Source: Macrotrachela quadricornifera (Eukaryota > Rotifera > Eurotatoria > Philodinida > Philodinidae). Taken from it: 64,000 nt of DNA. The position numbers and the translations under genes were made by a program. The stretch spans positions 420,352 to 484,351 of the forward strand of contig JAJEKB010021802.1 in the NCBI GenBank assembly GCA_022393335.1, read 5' to 3'. Below, piece by piece: positions 11,361-23,085 of the stretch (position 1 is its first letter; each line of letters opens with the position of its first letter). A model generated the notes under the pieces. The model worked only from the letters and a program-made list of their open reading frames with translations, had not been told where the DNA came from and did not search any database.

Positions 11361-12116
11361 TTTGTGAAGGTTTATTTAATAAATCTCATCATTCAAATTG
11401 ACCGTATAGTTGAAAAGTTTTGACTTTTTTTCAATTACTTTAGCGATTAATTTTTATTTTATAAATTAATACAGATTAACAGATTATACGAACCAATTAT
11501 AAAAGTTTTCATAATTCCATTTTGCACTTACCAAGTCACTAGATGACACATATAGTCATCAGTTTCGTTTCTTTTATCTTATATATACCTATTTTCTTTT
11601 ACTTCGTATAGTAGAAAATAGTTTTCCATCGTTTAAAAGCTCATTTAAATGGACAAAAAATAGGTTTTGTTAACTTATTCGATATGCTATATTATCTGGG
11701 ACGATAAAAAGAACCCTTTTAAAAAAAAGAATTTTTTTTATAGGAAACTGGTTTTCAAAAATCGGATCTCTGGAGGCCTATGCGGAGACATCAAGATGAT
11801 ATTCAGTATCAGCAGAGTAAATAACATTAGGTCCACGATATTTAATTAAAATATCGATTAATCAGTTGCATTGGTTCTCTCGTTAGTTTAAAAATCAATG
11901 CCAAAGATATTGGTCGAGATTGCTCATTCGATACATCTACACTATTTAAGTACTTTATTATATCTGTCTAAAAAAAAGTTTTGATAGCCTTTAAATTATC
12001 ATGCCAGTCAAATTTAATTCAAGTTTTCGTCAAACTCAATTTCTCTTATTCAATTGTGATTTTCACAAAACTTTAAGACACATAACAAACATTTCAAACT
12101 CTATAATTGATTAACG
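11361..12116. other. Gene-free AT-rich stretch
   Basis: Neither strand carries a recognisable protein, RNA gene or repeat. The stretch lies between the dead transposase and the 3' end of the NHL gene and may include that gene's 3' untranslated region. Confidence 0.4.
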
Positions 12117-14891
12117 TCAATTAAGTAAGAATTTCTGAACTCGATCATTTCCTTTATCTACGACAATGAGATTTCCATGTCGATCGAATGATAAACCAAT
12201 TGGATTAATAAGTTGATTCGATTGTGTTCCCTCACCATTTGCACCAACAATAATAGTTCCTTCTGTTGCTCCCTTCGGCCAACGCATTATTCGATGATTT
12301 AAAAGATCAGATACATAAATAGTACCCAACTGATCAACCATTAAACCTTGTGAATATGCTAATTGTGTCAGGTTATTTCCTTTACCATTACCGCCAGCTG
12401 CAATAATTCCTTCTTGAGCATTTTTCGTCCACTTCATGACACGATTATTCCATTCGTCCGAGACATAGACGGAGTAATCATGATCGACGAAGACGCGAGT
12501 AGGATTATTCAGCTGATGAAGACCATCTCCTTCACAATTGCCACCTCCCACTAGTGTTCCTTCCTTATCTCCTATTCTCCATCGCGTCACTTCATCTTCA
12601 TTGTAGTCAACTACGTAAATAAATCCGAGATCATCCACCGTTAATCCATAACAATGGATATCTGAAATGATTGTTTCTCCATTTGTTCCATCTCGACGAG
12701 GCCATCGCACTACCCGCTTGTTACCCATATCACAGATGATGAGAGAATCTGTTTCCTTATCAACAGTTACATCTGTTGGATTAAACAACTGATTATTCTC
12801 ATTTCCTCGTCCATTTCCACCAGCCACTATTTCTCCACTAGTTGCTCCAAACTTCCATTCCATTATACGGTTATTGCTTTCATCAGCTATAAGAATGTTT
12901 TCATCATCATCAACATATAAACCTAATGGAAAATTCAGTTGATTCAATCCATCACCTTGTCCTTGACCTCCAGCTATAGTTACGCCATTCTGTGACCAAG
13001 TAGCATTTGGTAAAATCTTAATGATTGATGAAGATGCTAAAATGAAACAAAATATAATCAATGTCATTAGTGAAGAGATTCAATGTTTATGAAAGAAGAA
13101 ATTATTCGGATTTTAGTCATTTAACAAAGAAGAATGATTTGCTTAAGTATTGATAATGAAGATTGATGTTGGTAATAAAAAGTGAAAGAAAAACTTAGGA
13201 GGAGAAAAGACAGAAATTCTAAAGATCACAATGATAGCTAGAGAAAGAGTAAATTACTTGTGAAAAATATTCTCCTTTTCTAATAAATTGAAGAATCATC
13301 CATTTCTAATGAAAACTATTATTTATCTTGATCAAGAAGTTTTCATTATTTGTTTGCAACATATTCATTTGACGGAGAAAATTGTTGTCTGCCTTATAAA
13401 AAACCTTGTTTTATGATAAATCTGTTTGATAGAGTGGTAAAAATTATAGCATGCGAATATTTGAGTATAATTGGCAGACATTTTCATATTTTCCAAAGCA
13501 ATTCGTTCCATTGTATTTCGAACACAATTCTAACCTGTCAAGTTACATCCAAGCAAAAAAAAACACGACTTTATGAAGATTGTAATACAGAACTTCAATA
13601 TTTTTAACACTATTGACATGATTGAACCAATATCACTTGATAATCATTGTATCTGATAGTGCAACTTCAATTGATACAAATTATCCCACTGATAAAAATA
13701 ACTAATTATCTATGTTACCACACAATAAAATCTTTTTCTTGATCGTTTAATGTTAATTTTTCAAATTAGTTTGTTTTTAACTGTTTTTCTAAGTTAATAT
13801 GATCTATTTCTTATTGCTTTGGACTTTCCATGGTCTTAATCCATATCTAATATTAAATGAATGAGAATCTTTCTCGTTACTCATAATATCAAATGAAATA
13901 TAGTCCTTCTTCATTTAAGACGAAACTCTGTAATTGTAAGAATAAAAGTGAAAGCAATTGTCGTTCTTTTTTATTTTTCTATTTTTAAGAGTTTGAAGTA
14001 CTCACGCGTTATTGTGCTAGTCGTGAGCGTAGTTGTTGTAGTACTTAATGCTATTTTTCAAAATAAAATATTTTATTAACAAACATTTTTAAAATATAGA
14101 TTTATGATCAAGTATTTTATGAGATATATAACTAAATTAACGTTATTTTCAGATTAAGTCTCAATAGTTATTGAGAAAAAGATTAATCAGAACACTGAAA
14201 TTTTATTTATCCAATAAATTGATCAAATTTCTAACATTTATCATCATAATAATGGCTTTGGAAGTGTATTTTTTCTTTCTTTTCTATTTTAATTCTCTCC
14301 TCTATGTTTTGAAAAAAATTGATGCAGATTTCAGTGGCATGTGTGTCGATAATCATGTCATTCTCTTATTCTCTTCCATGTAAGATTATATTTCATGTGA
14401 AATATTCACAACTGGATATATCAAATATCGCACCAAACATTATTATCGAAACTAATGGGAATACTGTTTCTCAACTTTAGAATTACACTCATATATGTAA
14501 AATGCTGAATCAAACTTCATTTTACAACGTTTGATTATTGCAAACAATATTTTTGTTTCAAGAATCTTTAGCCATCCTTTTTAGCATAAAAGAAGTTTCA
14601 TGTCAAATCTTTACTTACTTGATATTAATGGACATATTCGTTGATCAATCATTGACAATGGATAACAAACAGGATGTGAAAAACATCGAGGATGACGAAC
14701 ACATATATGATTAGGTTGATAGCAAATGTTATTTGACGATAAACATGAAACAAGTTCAGAACAAGTTAAATAAAGAAAAGCACAAATGCCAGTATTATTA
14801 TCACCTTCAATATGAAAACAACCACAAGCAATATTCGTTGAACATTGATTATATTGAGATATTCCACGACATACTTGACAATTAATTCCAA
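12117..14891 (-). CDS. NHL-repeat beta-propeller protein with Cys-rich and Thr-rich linker exons (5' incomplete)
   Basis: Three minus-strand exons fit together in phase 1: 14891-14619, 14050-14006 and 13036-12117, at least 411 aa. Exon A encodes a Cys-rich extracellular segment (about 17 Cys; INCQVCRGISQYNQCSTN at its start, CPLIS at its end). Exon B is a 45-nt cassette encoding a Thr/Ser linker (LSTTTTTLTTSTIT). Exon C encodes six NHL blades with recurring (L/N)NP-GL-VD-x-G-IYV-D--N-R(V/I)-(R/K)W and GGNGxG turns, closing a six-bladed propeller. A shorter reading starting at 13067 would appear to have a signal peptide, but those residues translate the polypyrimidine tract TTTGTTTCATTTTAG of the intron. 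Introns are 969 and 567 bp, longer than neighbours. The 5' exons (expected cytosolic tail and membrane segment or signal peptide) were not found. The ligand is unknown. Confidence 0.75.
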
Positions 14892-15481
14892 CTAATGATA
14901 TATATTAGTTTAATAGATAAATACATTAAATAAAAGAAAATTCAAACCTGATAGACTTAAACACAAAAATTATACAATAATTAAATTCAAATATAAATAA
15001 ATTCGAATTACCTGGAAAGAATAACTATAAAATAAAGAATTACTTTTTCGATCATGACTTGCATTCGAATAAAACATAATCATCATCATACTTAGGTTTT
15101 TTTTATTTCTAATATACAACTGGAATTTTTCCCATCCTCCGAAATACTCAATATTAACTTTCAATAAATGAAAGTCACATAATTTTATTCAATGATTTCT
15201 AATATACTTCATTTTTTATTTATAACTTTTAATGATATACATGGGGCACTAGAAAAGATTTTCGCCCGGCTCTTCTAAAAGTCTCAGTTTAAGTTCAAGT
15301 ATTCTGTTTTAATGCTTAGACATATTTAAGATTATATACGAAATTTCAGAGTTCTAAATCTTGTACTTTGTCGTAATCTATCATTTCTTTTATGTGAGTG
15401 ACGTGCAATTTTCTTTACGCTATGTAATGCGTGACTTCTAATAAAAGACAGAACTTTGCATTTGATATTGGCACGGCCAAG
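14892..15481. other. Upstream region of the NHL gene, no resolved exon
   Basis: The 5' exons of the NHL gene are expected here, but no unambiguous start, membrane segment or splice donor was found. A candidate donor (CAG before GTTTGAAT, near 14946 on the minus strand) has stop codons upstream in all plausible frames. The transposon that begins just beyond may have displaced or destroyed the 5' end. Confidence 0.3.
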
Positions 15482-17843
15482 CGTTACGGAATTTTATTTT
15501 TTCAACTTGTGAGGCATATATCTCCTCAATAACAAAAGAGATGTTTCTGAAATTTTGGGCATATATGAAGATTAACTAGTTCTACTAGCACTAAAAATTT
15601 CACTGGCATGTCGCAAGCCGTGACAGAGTTATTTCAAAAACATCGCTCGTTACGGAATTTCAAAAAATGGACAAAACTTTGAGGGGAGACTCAGATTTTA
15701 GCATTTTTCTTCGAAACTTAGCTACTCATAAATAAACGTTCTATACAAAAGTTGCTCAGTTTTTCACAAGCTCTTAGAATATCATGTCGTTTTCTCCGTG
15801 GGACATTCCTTTTAAATGAGACGACTCAAAAAACTGAGCGTTACGGAATTTCACCTGTTTTTGCGATTTAAATGCAGAAGGTTTAATAGCTTAAAGTTTA
15901 AATTAATTGTTGCACAAAATTATTGATTTTTTGTCCAAATAGAGTAAAACAGTGTTTTTTTTAATCAACTAATTTAATTTTGTTATCATAAAGAAAATCC
16001 TACAAATACAGTTTCTAGTATATCATATAAATGCAATATCAACAACAACAAAAATATATTAAAAATTCACTATTGTTTTTTTATCACTATAAGAATAAAT
16101 TTTACATTCAATTTTATCTATATCTATAACAGTCATTGAATGTACTTTTTGGATATTTGGTACTGCCTTCACTTGATTAAAAATTAATCCAAGACTGTCA
16201 CGCCCATGTTCAATTTCATCTGGTGATAATTCATCGATTATAAATGAAGTATTTTTTTGTTCAATTAGATGTAGAAAATCATTTGCATTTCTACATCGTT
16301 TACCAACAATTAGGTCTTGATATACCATTCTTTTCACTGATCCACCAACGCCATCCACTACCCCAAGAACAATCACCAAAGACTCATCTTTTTTTATTTA
16401 CTGTGTTATATCAATATTATTTCCAGTCAAAATCGAATATTCTTGCAATACGTTCTTTCATCAAGATTTGTTTAAACATTTTCTTTAGTCTTACTTACCT
16501 TTACCGTGATGACTCGGGAAAAAGTTCCATGATAACTTTAGAGCAAATTGATCAGCCAAATACGTCAGGTTCTTGAATAAGAAACGTTGCTTAAACTGAC
16601 AAGCACTACCATCACTAAAAATTATTAACTCCTTGATTGAAGGTAATAATATTTTTAAACGATTGAATAAATGTTCAAGACATTTTGTAGCAGTGTATTT
16701 GTCGTGTGATGAATCGTCAGATACTATTACTAATGGATATGTTTTTGATTGAGACCAAACGTGTGCAGTAAAAATCGGTAATTGCTTTCGACTCCAGTGA
16801 GCCCTTTGTATTTCATTTTAAAGTTATTTAAACATTGACTACAATTGCTAAACATACATAATTCTTGACTATCATCACAAACTAGGAATTTAATAAATGA
16901 GTTCAAATCAATCGATTTAATGCCATGAATATGTTCATCAATTGCTTGTAAGAGAAGAGATATATTCTCATGATGAATACATAAGCAAAGATTGTGTGGT
17001 ATTGCTGGTTTATACAAAACATTGCATGGTCGTAAATTTTTAAAACTTGAGCAACTAATCAAAACTTGTGGATTTTCTTCAACAAACACTTGATAAACTT
17101 CATTTAATGAATATAATAAATAACGTTTTTGTAATTTTTTCTTTTCACCATTTTCTCTAATTGTAATTGAATCCCTTTTACCGGGTGCTTGATAACTTAT
17201 GTCATCACGAAAATAAAAATCATATACTTGTTTTTTTTACATCCGTCGATAGTGATTGTTGATTACGTTCAAATTTTTTTTCTAATGTAATAATGTTCAA
17301 ATTTGTAGCAATGTCTTTGTTTGCAGGTAAAACATTTAAAATTCTGTTTAAAGCTTTAGATTTAGATTGTTTCGTTCTAAATGATGATTCAGGTGGTGAT
17401 GGTTGAGTTGGATTTAATTTTAATTTTGAACGAATTTACGAAGATTAGTTTGTTGATGTAAACGTAATTCTTTTAATTTAGCTGCTGACATTTTTGTACG
17501 AGCAAGTCGTTTACGTTCACGATCTTGTTGTTTTATTAATTCATGTAAACCTGCTGCTTTCTTTTTCTCTCGACAACGTCGAGCTCTCTCAGCACCGGAG
17601 AGAGCCATCAAACAAGAAAGAGCTAGTGGTTTATCTAAAAGATGAAAGATTAAAAAAACTGATTAATAACTATTTGACTAAGTCACAAAACTGCATTAAA
17701 AAAACAACGAATATACCATGAATTCATTGTGCCGTACACATATGAAAATAATACAAATATAACTTTGTGTATACAATAAAAAAAACTATGTTAAAGGTTA
17801 AAACAAACATATAGTATTCTGTATTATATGAAATTCCGTAACG
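15482..17843. mobile_element. DNA transposon with 15-bp TIRs (CGTTACGGAATTTCA), class unresolved
   Basis: CGTTACGGAATTTCA at 15839-15853 and its exact inverse TGAAATTCCGTAACG at 17829-17843 bracket a minus-strand transposase relic, a 2.0-kb unit. Two further direct copies of the motif lie outside or subterminally on the left, at 15482 (CGTTACGGAATTTTA) and 15648-15662, so the true left end could be any of the three. No clear target-site duplication was found. The paired ends and an internal coding region make this a near-complete but dead element. Confidence 0.7.
16062..17611 (-). pseudogene. Transposase-like protein relic (ARRCREK N terminus, DGVGG C terminus)
   Basis: The minus strand starts at 17611 with a basic segment (ALSGAERARRCREKKKAAG). 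After a frameshift near 17430 comes a linker. After another near 17220 it reads FYFRDDISYQAPGKRDSIT, then CNVLYKPAIPHNLCLCIHHE with a Cys/His cluster and a later C-x(2)-C pair, then VSDDSSHDKY, LIIFSDGSACQFKQRFLF and FFPSHHGK. A GTAAGT donor at about 16505 and a TAG acceptor at about 16335 join this to VDGVGGSVKRM. The order resembles a widespread animal family of transposon-associated proteins that I recognise by pattern but cannot name. The aspartates in SDD and FSDG and the HGK...DGVGG motif are candidates for an RNase H-like active site. Frameshifts make it non-functional. Confidence 0.6.
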
Positions 17844-17984
17844 AAGTATTTTGAATATAAATACATAAAATTAGGATAGATGATTAATAAAAAGTAGTCT
17901 ATTCGATAGATCTCGGAAAGATCTATCCGGTGATGTCATTTTTAAAAATTGAATTTGTAACCTAAGAGAAAGAAGCAGCCCATT

Positions 17985-18760
17985 ACTACTGATCAAGGTA
18001 CAAGTATGATTAAAGCATTAATTTTAACTGATGAAGCAAGATTTGCATATTTAGCATACCGAACAAATACTGTGTTGGAATCAACATGAGAAAATAATAA
18101 AAAAATTGATATTAAATTTAAAGGTTCCTGCATATCAGTTAGTGATCGTCGAACTTATTGTCAACAAAGCGATGGAATTCAATTGAAATTACCAAAAACA
18201 TTAAAACGTAGAAGTGGCACACGCCCATGGCGTTCTTATTTTCTTATTCATGATAGTTTACATCAATCATATGAACAATTGCTGATTTTATTATGTGAAT
18301 GTGGTGAACAATATCGTCTTGTACACATCAATCCACAATTAATATATGAAACTAGTAAGTTTATGGAAAATTTCAGCTTAATTTTTGATAGTTTAAAATT
18401 TTCAAATCGACCAACATTACAAAATCTTATACCAAGTTATTATCGAATGCATGAATATTGTATTGTGGACAAAAAACTTCTACTATAATCTTATTGAAAG
18501 TTGAGCTTGCTAAAGAACTTGATGATAAATATTAGACGTCAACAACACAGTTACATTGGATTGCTGTATATCTTGATCCAACAATGAACCTTCACATAAA
18601 AATATTTCGCCATCAACAAAAAAAAAGTGAAAGAAGATCGTTTTACTACAATGGGTGGTGCACAAACAACAACATCTCCAATTACTGTTTCAACAAATTT
18701 ATTTGTTAATGACGTCGAACGACAAATTCAAATTTTATGAAAATACATCAAATGAATTAC
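17985..18760 (+). pseudogene. hAT-family transposase relic
   Basis: Begins with TTDQGTSMIKALILTDE (hAT pattern T-D-x-G-S-N-x-x-K-A), then AYRTNTVLEST corresponding to the C-x-AH-x-LN-x-V region. Next comes an 18183-18488 frame with KRRSGTRPWRSYFLIHDSL (hAT RW-S) and FSLIFDSLKFSNRPTLQNL ending in IPSYYR. WIAVYLDPTMN follows after a stop near 18530. Several in-frame stops and frame changes make it dead. It starts about 140 bp after the right TIR of the preceding element. Terminal repeats were not found. 18761-19148 contains nothing firm. Confidence 0.6.
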
Positions 18761-19148
18761 CTGAAGATAGTAATTCATTGATATTTTGAAGGAAATCTAC
18801 TTAAACAAGGCATAGCTAACATCTGAATAATAACACTTTTGTCTATATGTATTTATGTCATATAGTTTGTTAGTTTACTATGTATTTTTATGATATTTTT
18901 TTTTGTGTAAATTTTGTATATGATAATAGAAGAAATTTAAATCAATTATCAGCTTTTGCAGAAAAGAATTTTATCTTGCTCAGAACATATTGAATCGTGT
19001 AAATTTATGTTATCTTTTTGCTATGAAGATGGTAGTATAAGTACACATGAAAAGAAATGTAGACATCAATTTATGGATAAAAGGTCGATCTCTAGAACTA
19101 GTTTATGATCTAAAGAAAACTCATATGTTTGAGGATTTATGTTTTAAT

Positions 19149-19734
19149 TTAACACATTCGAGGCGATTCGGTTTTAATAGAGAATAGCTCTAATAAATCC
19201 ATTTTCCTGTTTATTCTTCTTTCAACAAATGCTCTCCTTGGCCTTTTCATTCTATGCTGGCTCGTTATTTCCTTTTTTCTGTTTGTAACATCATATGGAC
19301 AGTTACTTTTCTCTACGAACTGGATAATTTAAGTTCAAATCTAGTGCAAGACAAAAATCAACAAGCTGCACGAAGCGTAAACTCGTTGATCACAAGCTCG
19401 AAGCAAAGGAAGAATCTGCGCAAGTTGTTCAAAACTCTGTATTAGCTGTTTCGAGAAAAACAGGGAACAACAATCGAGAGAAGCCTGTCATGCAACAATA
19501 AAGGGAGCAAAAACTTTGTTCTGATTGTGACAAATTTGTTTGTCTTGATTGTTTCAATGAGAAGCATCACACTATGCAATAAATGATTTCAAAAATAGTG
19601 AAAGCAGAGCAGATAACACATTACATGTAACCTCCCACCTAAGGATAAACGAGAAAAAAGTGTTTTTCTATTAAGTATCTTGTTAAAATATAGTGGGATC
19701 TACCAGTGGACCCTATCGCCTCGAATGTGTTAAG
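19149..19734. mobile_element. piggyBac-type non-autonomous element with TTAA duplication
   Basis: TTAA at 19149-19152 followed by CACATTCGAGGCGAT (19153-19167) mirrors ATCGCCTCGAATGTG (19716-19730) followed by TTAA (19731-19734). The 15-bp TIRs are perfect and the tetranucleotide is the piggyBac target. The interior, near 19505-19570, reads KLCSDCDKFVCLDCFNEKHH in one plus-strand frame, a Cys/His cluster like the C-terminal RING-like domain of piggyBac transposases. The 578-bp unit therefore looks like an internal-deletion derivative that kept the 3' end of its parent's gene. Stops interrupt the remnant. Confidence 0.8.
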
Positions 19735-21171
19735 CTATTGTCACTGAGTTGGTGAAAGTTGAGTACGGAAAGTTAAGCACAGAAACAAGAAAAAGAATTT
19801 GTAAATATGGTCTAATGAACAAATATAGAAATATATTTATATTCTATGAGAAACTAATGTTATTATGAGATAGCAAACGAGAAATTTTTTCATTAGATAC
19901 ACCTAGGTGTATCAAACAAACATATATTAATGCAAGCTATTATTATAAGTTAAGTATCTTTATCATTGCAACAATTAGTAACGATAATGTTCCGTGTTTC
20001 TTGATCGTGACGAGCACAATGAGCAATTCGCTTGTCAAATTTTCAGTGTGCAAGTGCAGTATCATCAGTTTAACATGTTTTTGTGTTGATAAAGTTTAAT
20101 AGTATTATCTGTAAAAACATATGTACAAAGATAAGGATAATGGTGATGTGTAGAATATTAGATACAACGTCAATGTTTTTTTTTCAGTGGTAGATCAATC
20201 CCTCATGTATGAAAAATCATTGAGATCTCAACGTATTTTTTGTTTTCTTCTACCCTTATTATTTGTAACAGCGTAATTAATTATTTTGCCATTATCCATC
20301 TAGTGTTATTAATCATGATAAGTTTAAGTATATTGATACTTATGTTTGTTTTTTTCGCATCTGATCTCATTAAAATACATTTGCATTCGTCTGTTCATTG
20401 TCAACATGTACAAATTAATTTCTTTTTTTGTGCTTAACTTTCCGTGTTCATCTTTTCGATTTCCATTGGCAGTGAACAAAAATTTCACCATTGTTTGTAT
20501 CACATTTGTTTATTAGATGAATAGTAATAGAAAAAGCTCTATTTAATTTGACTGATTGAACACGAACACATATTTAATTTATTAATTGCCAATCACAAAA
20601 TTATAATACTTTCAAAACTATGAACGATCGAATTCGATATGAATCAATTTTTAGACGAAAATCAAAAGAACAAACTGAGGTTTCATAGTATTCTAGCAAA
20701 ATGATAGTACTTATTTCGTAATAATAACAAATCAAATTTTAGACAGTTCCATATTTATCATCAATAAAGCATGTTTGTACATTGCTCTTCTTAAGACATA
20801 TAGAACTTTATCCTTCTCTTTCGAATAAAAGAAGACAAAATGTAACACTTTTCTTATCGTTTTATCAAATTGAAAATTATGATATATAAAAAGAGTATTT
20901 GTATCCATGTTTTTTTTCTATATATAAAATAGAAAATCAAAACTTGCCTAATTATATATTGATTTACAAAATTTAATTCACATCAAAATTTCACCAAATA
21001 CAGTATAGTTTTTAATTTTTTTTATAAATGAATACTTGGTTAAAGAAAAAACATTAGTATAGAACAAAGAATGATTTAAATATTTACATGAAAAAAAATT
21101 CTTATCATTTTATTATTATATACCTTGAATTTTGTTACCTGACATTAGGTAAAGAATTAAACTCGCACAAC
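19735..21171. other. Gene-free AT-rich stretch
   Basis: No protein family, RNA gene or clear repeat on either strand. It includes the 5' flank of the first Ly6-like paralogue, where TATATAAAA near 20922 could be a TATA-like sequence. Confidence 0.35.
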
Positions 21172-22014
21172 ATGTTGTTCTATTTATTCATAACGTTTCA
21201 ACTTTTATATTCTATTTCTTGTGATATATCTTGTTATAACTGTCCATCTGTGATTAATTTAGACTATCTTGTTACAATTGAAAAATTTCCTACAGCACTT
21301 CAAAATTGTACATTAGAAACTAATTCATTCAAGTGTATTTTTCAAGTAATATGGCAACAAGATCCCGATAATACGGAAATAACATTCGTAGCTTACCCTC
21401 ATGAGAAGTCAGTATCAACAGACCACACACTTCTTATCACTGTTGGTTATGAAAATGAAGGATCAATACCAAAATGGGGAAAAGTCCTAACATATGAATG
21501 TAATACTGATCAATGCAATAGTTTAACTCAATTAAAAAACATATTGAATTCATTAATAATCAACGATAGACTTCATGAACTTACACCTCTTCTATATCCA
21601 GTTAAACCATTTCAAGGTGAATGGTGTTATCGTGGTTCAAATGCAACTTTTGAAGAATGTGATATTACAATACCAAATAGTTCTTGTACACAATGTACAC
21701 TAAATGAAATTGTTAATGAAACAAAAACAGAAATATGTGCAACATGTTCAATTGATAGTGATACTGATAAAAATGTGTTATCACTTGGAGTGTCATTTAA
21801 TATGACAGATCGAACAAATTTTACTTATTGGTTAATTATTTGTGGACGTGAAAATTGTAATACACCAGCTGTTGGCAATAGTATTCATGAAAAAAGTTCT
21901 GTTTATTTTAATTTTGATAAATTTTTTAATACTGGTAATAAATCAACATGTTTATTATCAATGAGTAAAATAACTTTACTTTCCATTATTTTTTTTATAA
22001 ATTTTTTTTATTAA
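21172..22014 (+). CDS. Ly6/uPAR-like Cys-rich surface protein, paralogue 1
   Basis: Intronless, 280 aa. A signal peptide (MLFYLFITFQLLYSI) precedes two Cys-rich modules. Module 1 runs from CYNCP to YECNTDQCNSL and module 2 from EWCYRGSN through SSCTQC and EICATC to CGRENCNT. The closing C-x(4)-CN pattern is characteristic of Ly6/uPAR three-finger domains, but the disulfide pattern is inferred. A hydrophobic C-terminal tail (ITLLSIIFFINFFY) suggests GPI attachment or a membrane anchor. Several N-glycosylation sites. An upstream in-frame ATG (21088) exists, but 21172 aligns with the starts of paralogues 2 and 3 and gives exactly the same length as them, so I prefer it. First of three tandem copies. 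Confidence 0.75.
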   Translation: MLFYLFITFQLLYSISCDISCYNCPSVINLDYLVTIEKFPTALQNCTLETNSFKCIFQVIWQQDPDNTEITFVAYPHEKSVSTDHTLLITVGYENEGSIPKWGKVLTYECNTDQCNSLTQLKNILNSLIINDRLHELTPLLYPVKPFQGEWCYRGSNATFEECDITIPNSSCTQCTLNEIVNETKTEICATCSIDSDTDKNVLSLGVSFNMTDRTNFTYWLIICGRENCNTPAVGNSIHEKSSVYFNFDKFFNTGNKSTCLLSMSKITLLSIIFFINFFY

Positions 22015-22242
22015 ATAATTATAAATAAAAAGTTCATTTAAATTTACAAGAACAAAATATATCAACGATAAAAACAATCTAAAAATAAAAAAAATTCTTT
22101 TTTTTAATGATAACGAAAATAAAATGATTCAAACATTTGTGTTAAAGAATTGCTTATCTTTTTATATTTATATATATCTTAACATTTGCCATTTAATATC
22201 AGAAATATACTTGCATACATTTATTAATTATAAAAGATTAAT

Positions 22243-23085
22243 ATGTTATTCTATCTATTCATAATCTTTCAAATTATACATACCACTTTATGTTTGATAA
22301 CTTGTAATAATTGTCCAATTGATACGAATAATTTCGATTATCTCGTTACATCTGATCGTATACCAAACAAACTTAATGATTGTACTTTAGAACAAATTGC
22401 AGATAGGTGTATTATTGATCTTGTATGGCATCAAAATCCAGATAAGACTGAAATAGCATTACGTTCCGAAGATATTGGAAAATCTATAGATATTGCACAA
22501 ACTCTCAATACTTATGTCCAATTAGAAAATAACAATTCAAGTTTTATATGGACAAGATCGATATCATATGTATGTTCTACAAATGAATGTAACAGTTTAA
22601 CTATGTTAAAACGTTTGTTAAGTTCGCTAACATTGAATGATAATTTGCATGAACTTGAAAATCTTCTTGTAAGAGAAAAACCATTTGTTGGTAGATGGTG
22701 TCGACTCGAAGGAAATACTACTACACTTGAATGTGCAACTGAAATACCACCAATCACTTGTCAACAATGTTATTTTCAAGGTTTCAGTTATCATGGCTCA
22801 TTAGAAATATGTGCAAGCTGTTTGACAGATGATATCGGTGAAACATTTTTATCACACGAAGTTAATTTCAACATGACTGATCGAAAACGTGATGATCATT
22901 GGATGATTGCATGTCAATCAAATGATTGTAGTACAGTAGAGAATGGCAATCTTGTTCGTCAACATAGTACAGCTGATTTTGATTTTGCTAAATTTTTTAA
23001 TGATGGAAATACTTCAATTAAATTATCATCTATTAGCAAAATTATATTGTTTTTTATTGTTTTTCTTATGAAATTTATTAATTAA
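22243..23085 (+). CDS. Ly6/uPAR-like Cys-rich surface protein, paralogue 2
   Basis: Intronless, 280 aa, 228 bp after paralogue 1 on the same strand. The same architecture: a hydrophobic leader, module 1 (TCNNCP to YVCSTNECNSL), module 2 (RWCRLEGN, ITCQQC, EICASC, CQSNDCS), and a hydrophobic end (IILFFIVFLMKFIN). Shared non-Cys landmarks with both neighbours are VW-x-N-D-K-T-x-I, LKRLLSSLTL, FNMTDR-like sequence, a DFDFAKFFNDGN motif and a Ser-Lys/Arg-Ile run before the tail. The late DCS replaces the usual CN, so the second domain may deviate from the canonical three-finger end. Function unknown; likely extracellular. Confidence 0.75.
   Translation: MLFYLFIIFQIIHTTLCLITCNNCPIDTNNFDYLVTSDRIPNKLNDCTLEQIADRCIIDLVWHQNPDKTEIALRSEDIGKSIDIAQTLNTYVQLENNNSSFIWTRSISYVCSTNECNSLTMLKRLLSSLTLNDNLHELENLLVREKPFVGRWCRLEGNTTTLECATEIPPITCQQCYFQGFSYHGSLEICASCLTDDIGETFLSHEVNFNMTDRKRDDHWMIACQSNDCSTVENGNLVRQHSTADFDFAKFFNDGNTSIKLSSISKIILFFIVFLMKFIN

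Noticed and set aside
13037..13067. Signal peptide of a short secreted NHL protein
   Set aside because: The hydrophobic residues translate a pyrimidine tract ending TTTTAG. Splicing there keeps frame with upstream Cys-rich and Thr-rich exons.
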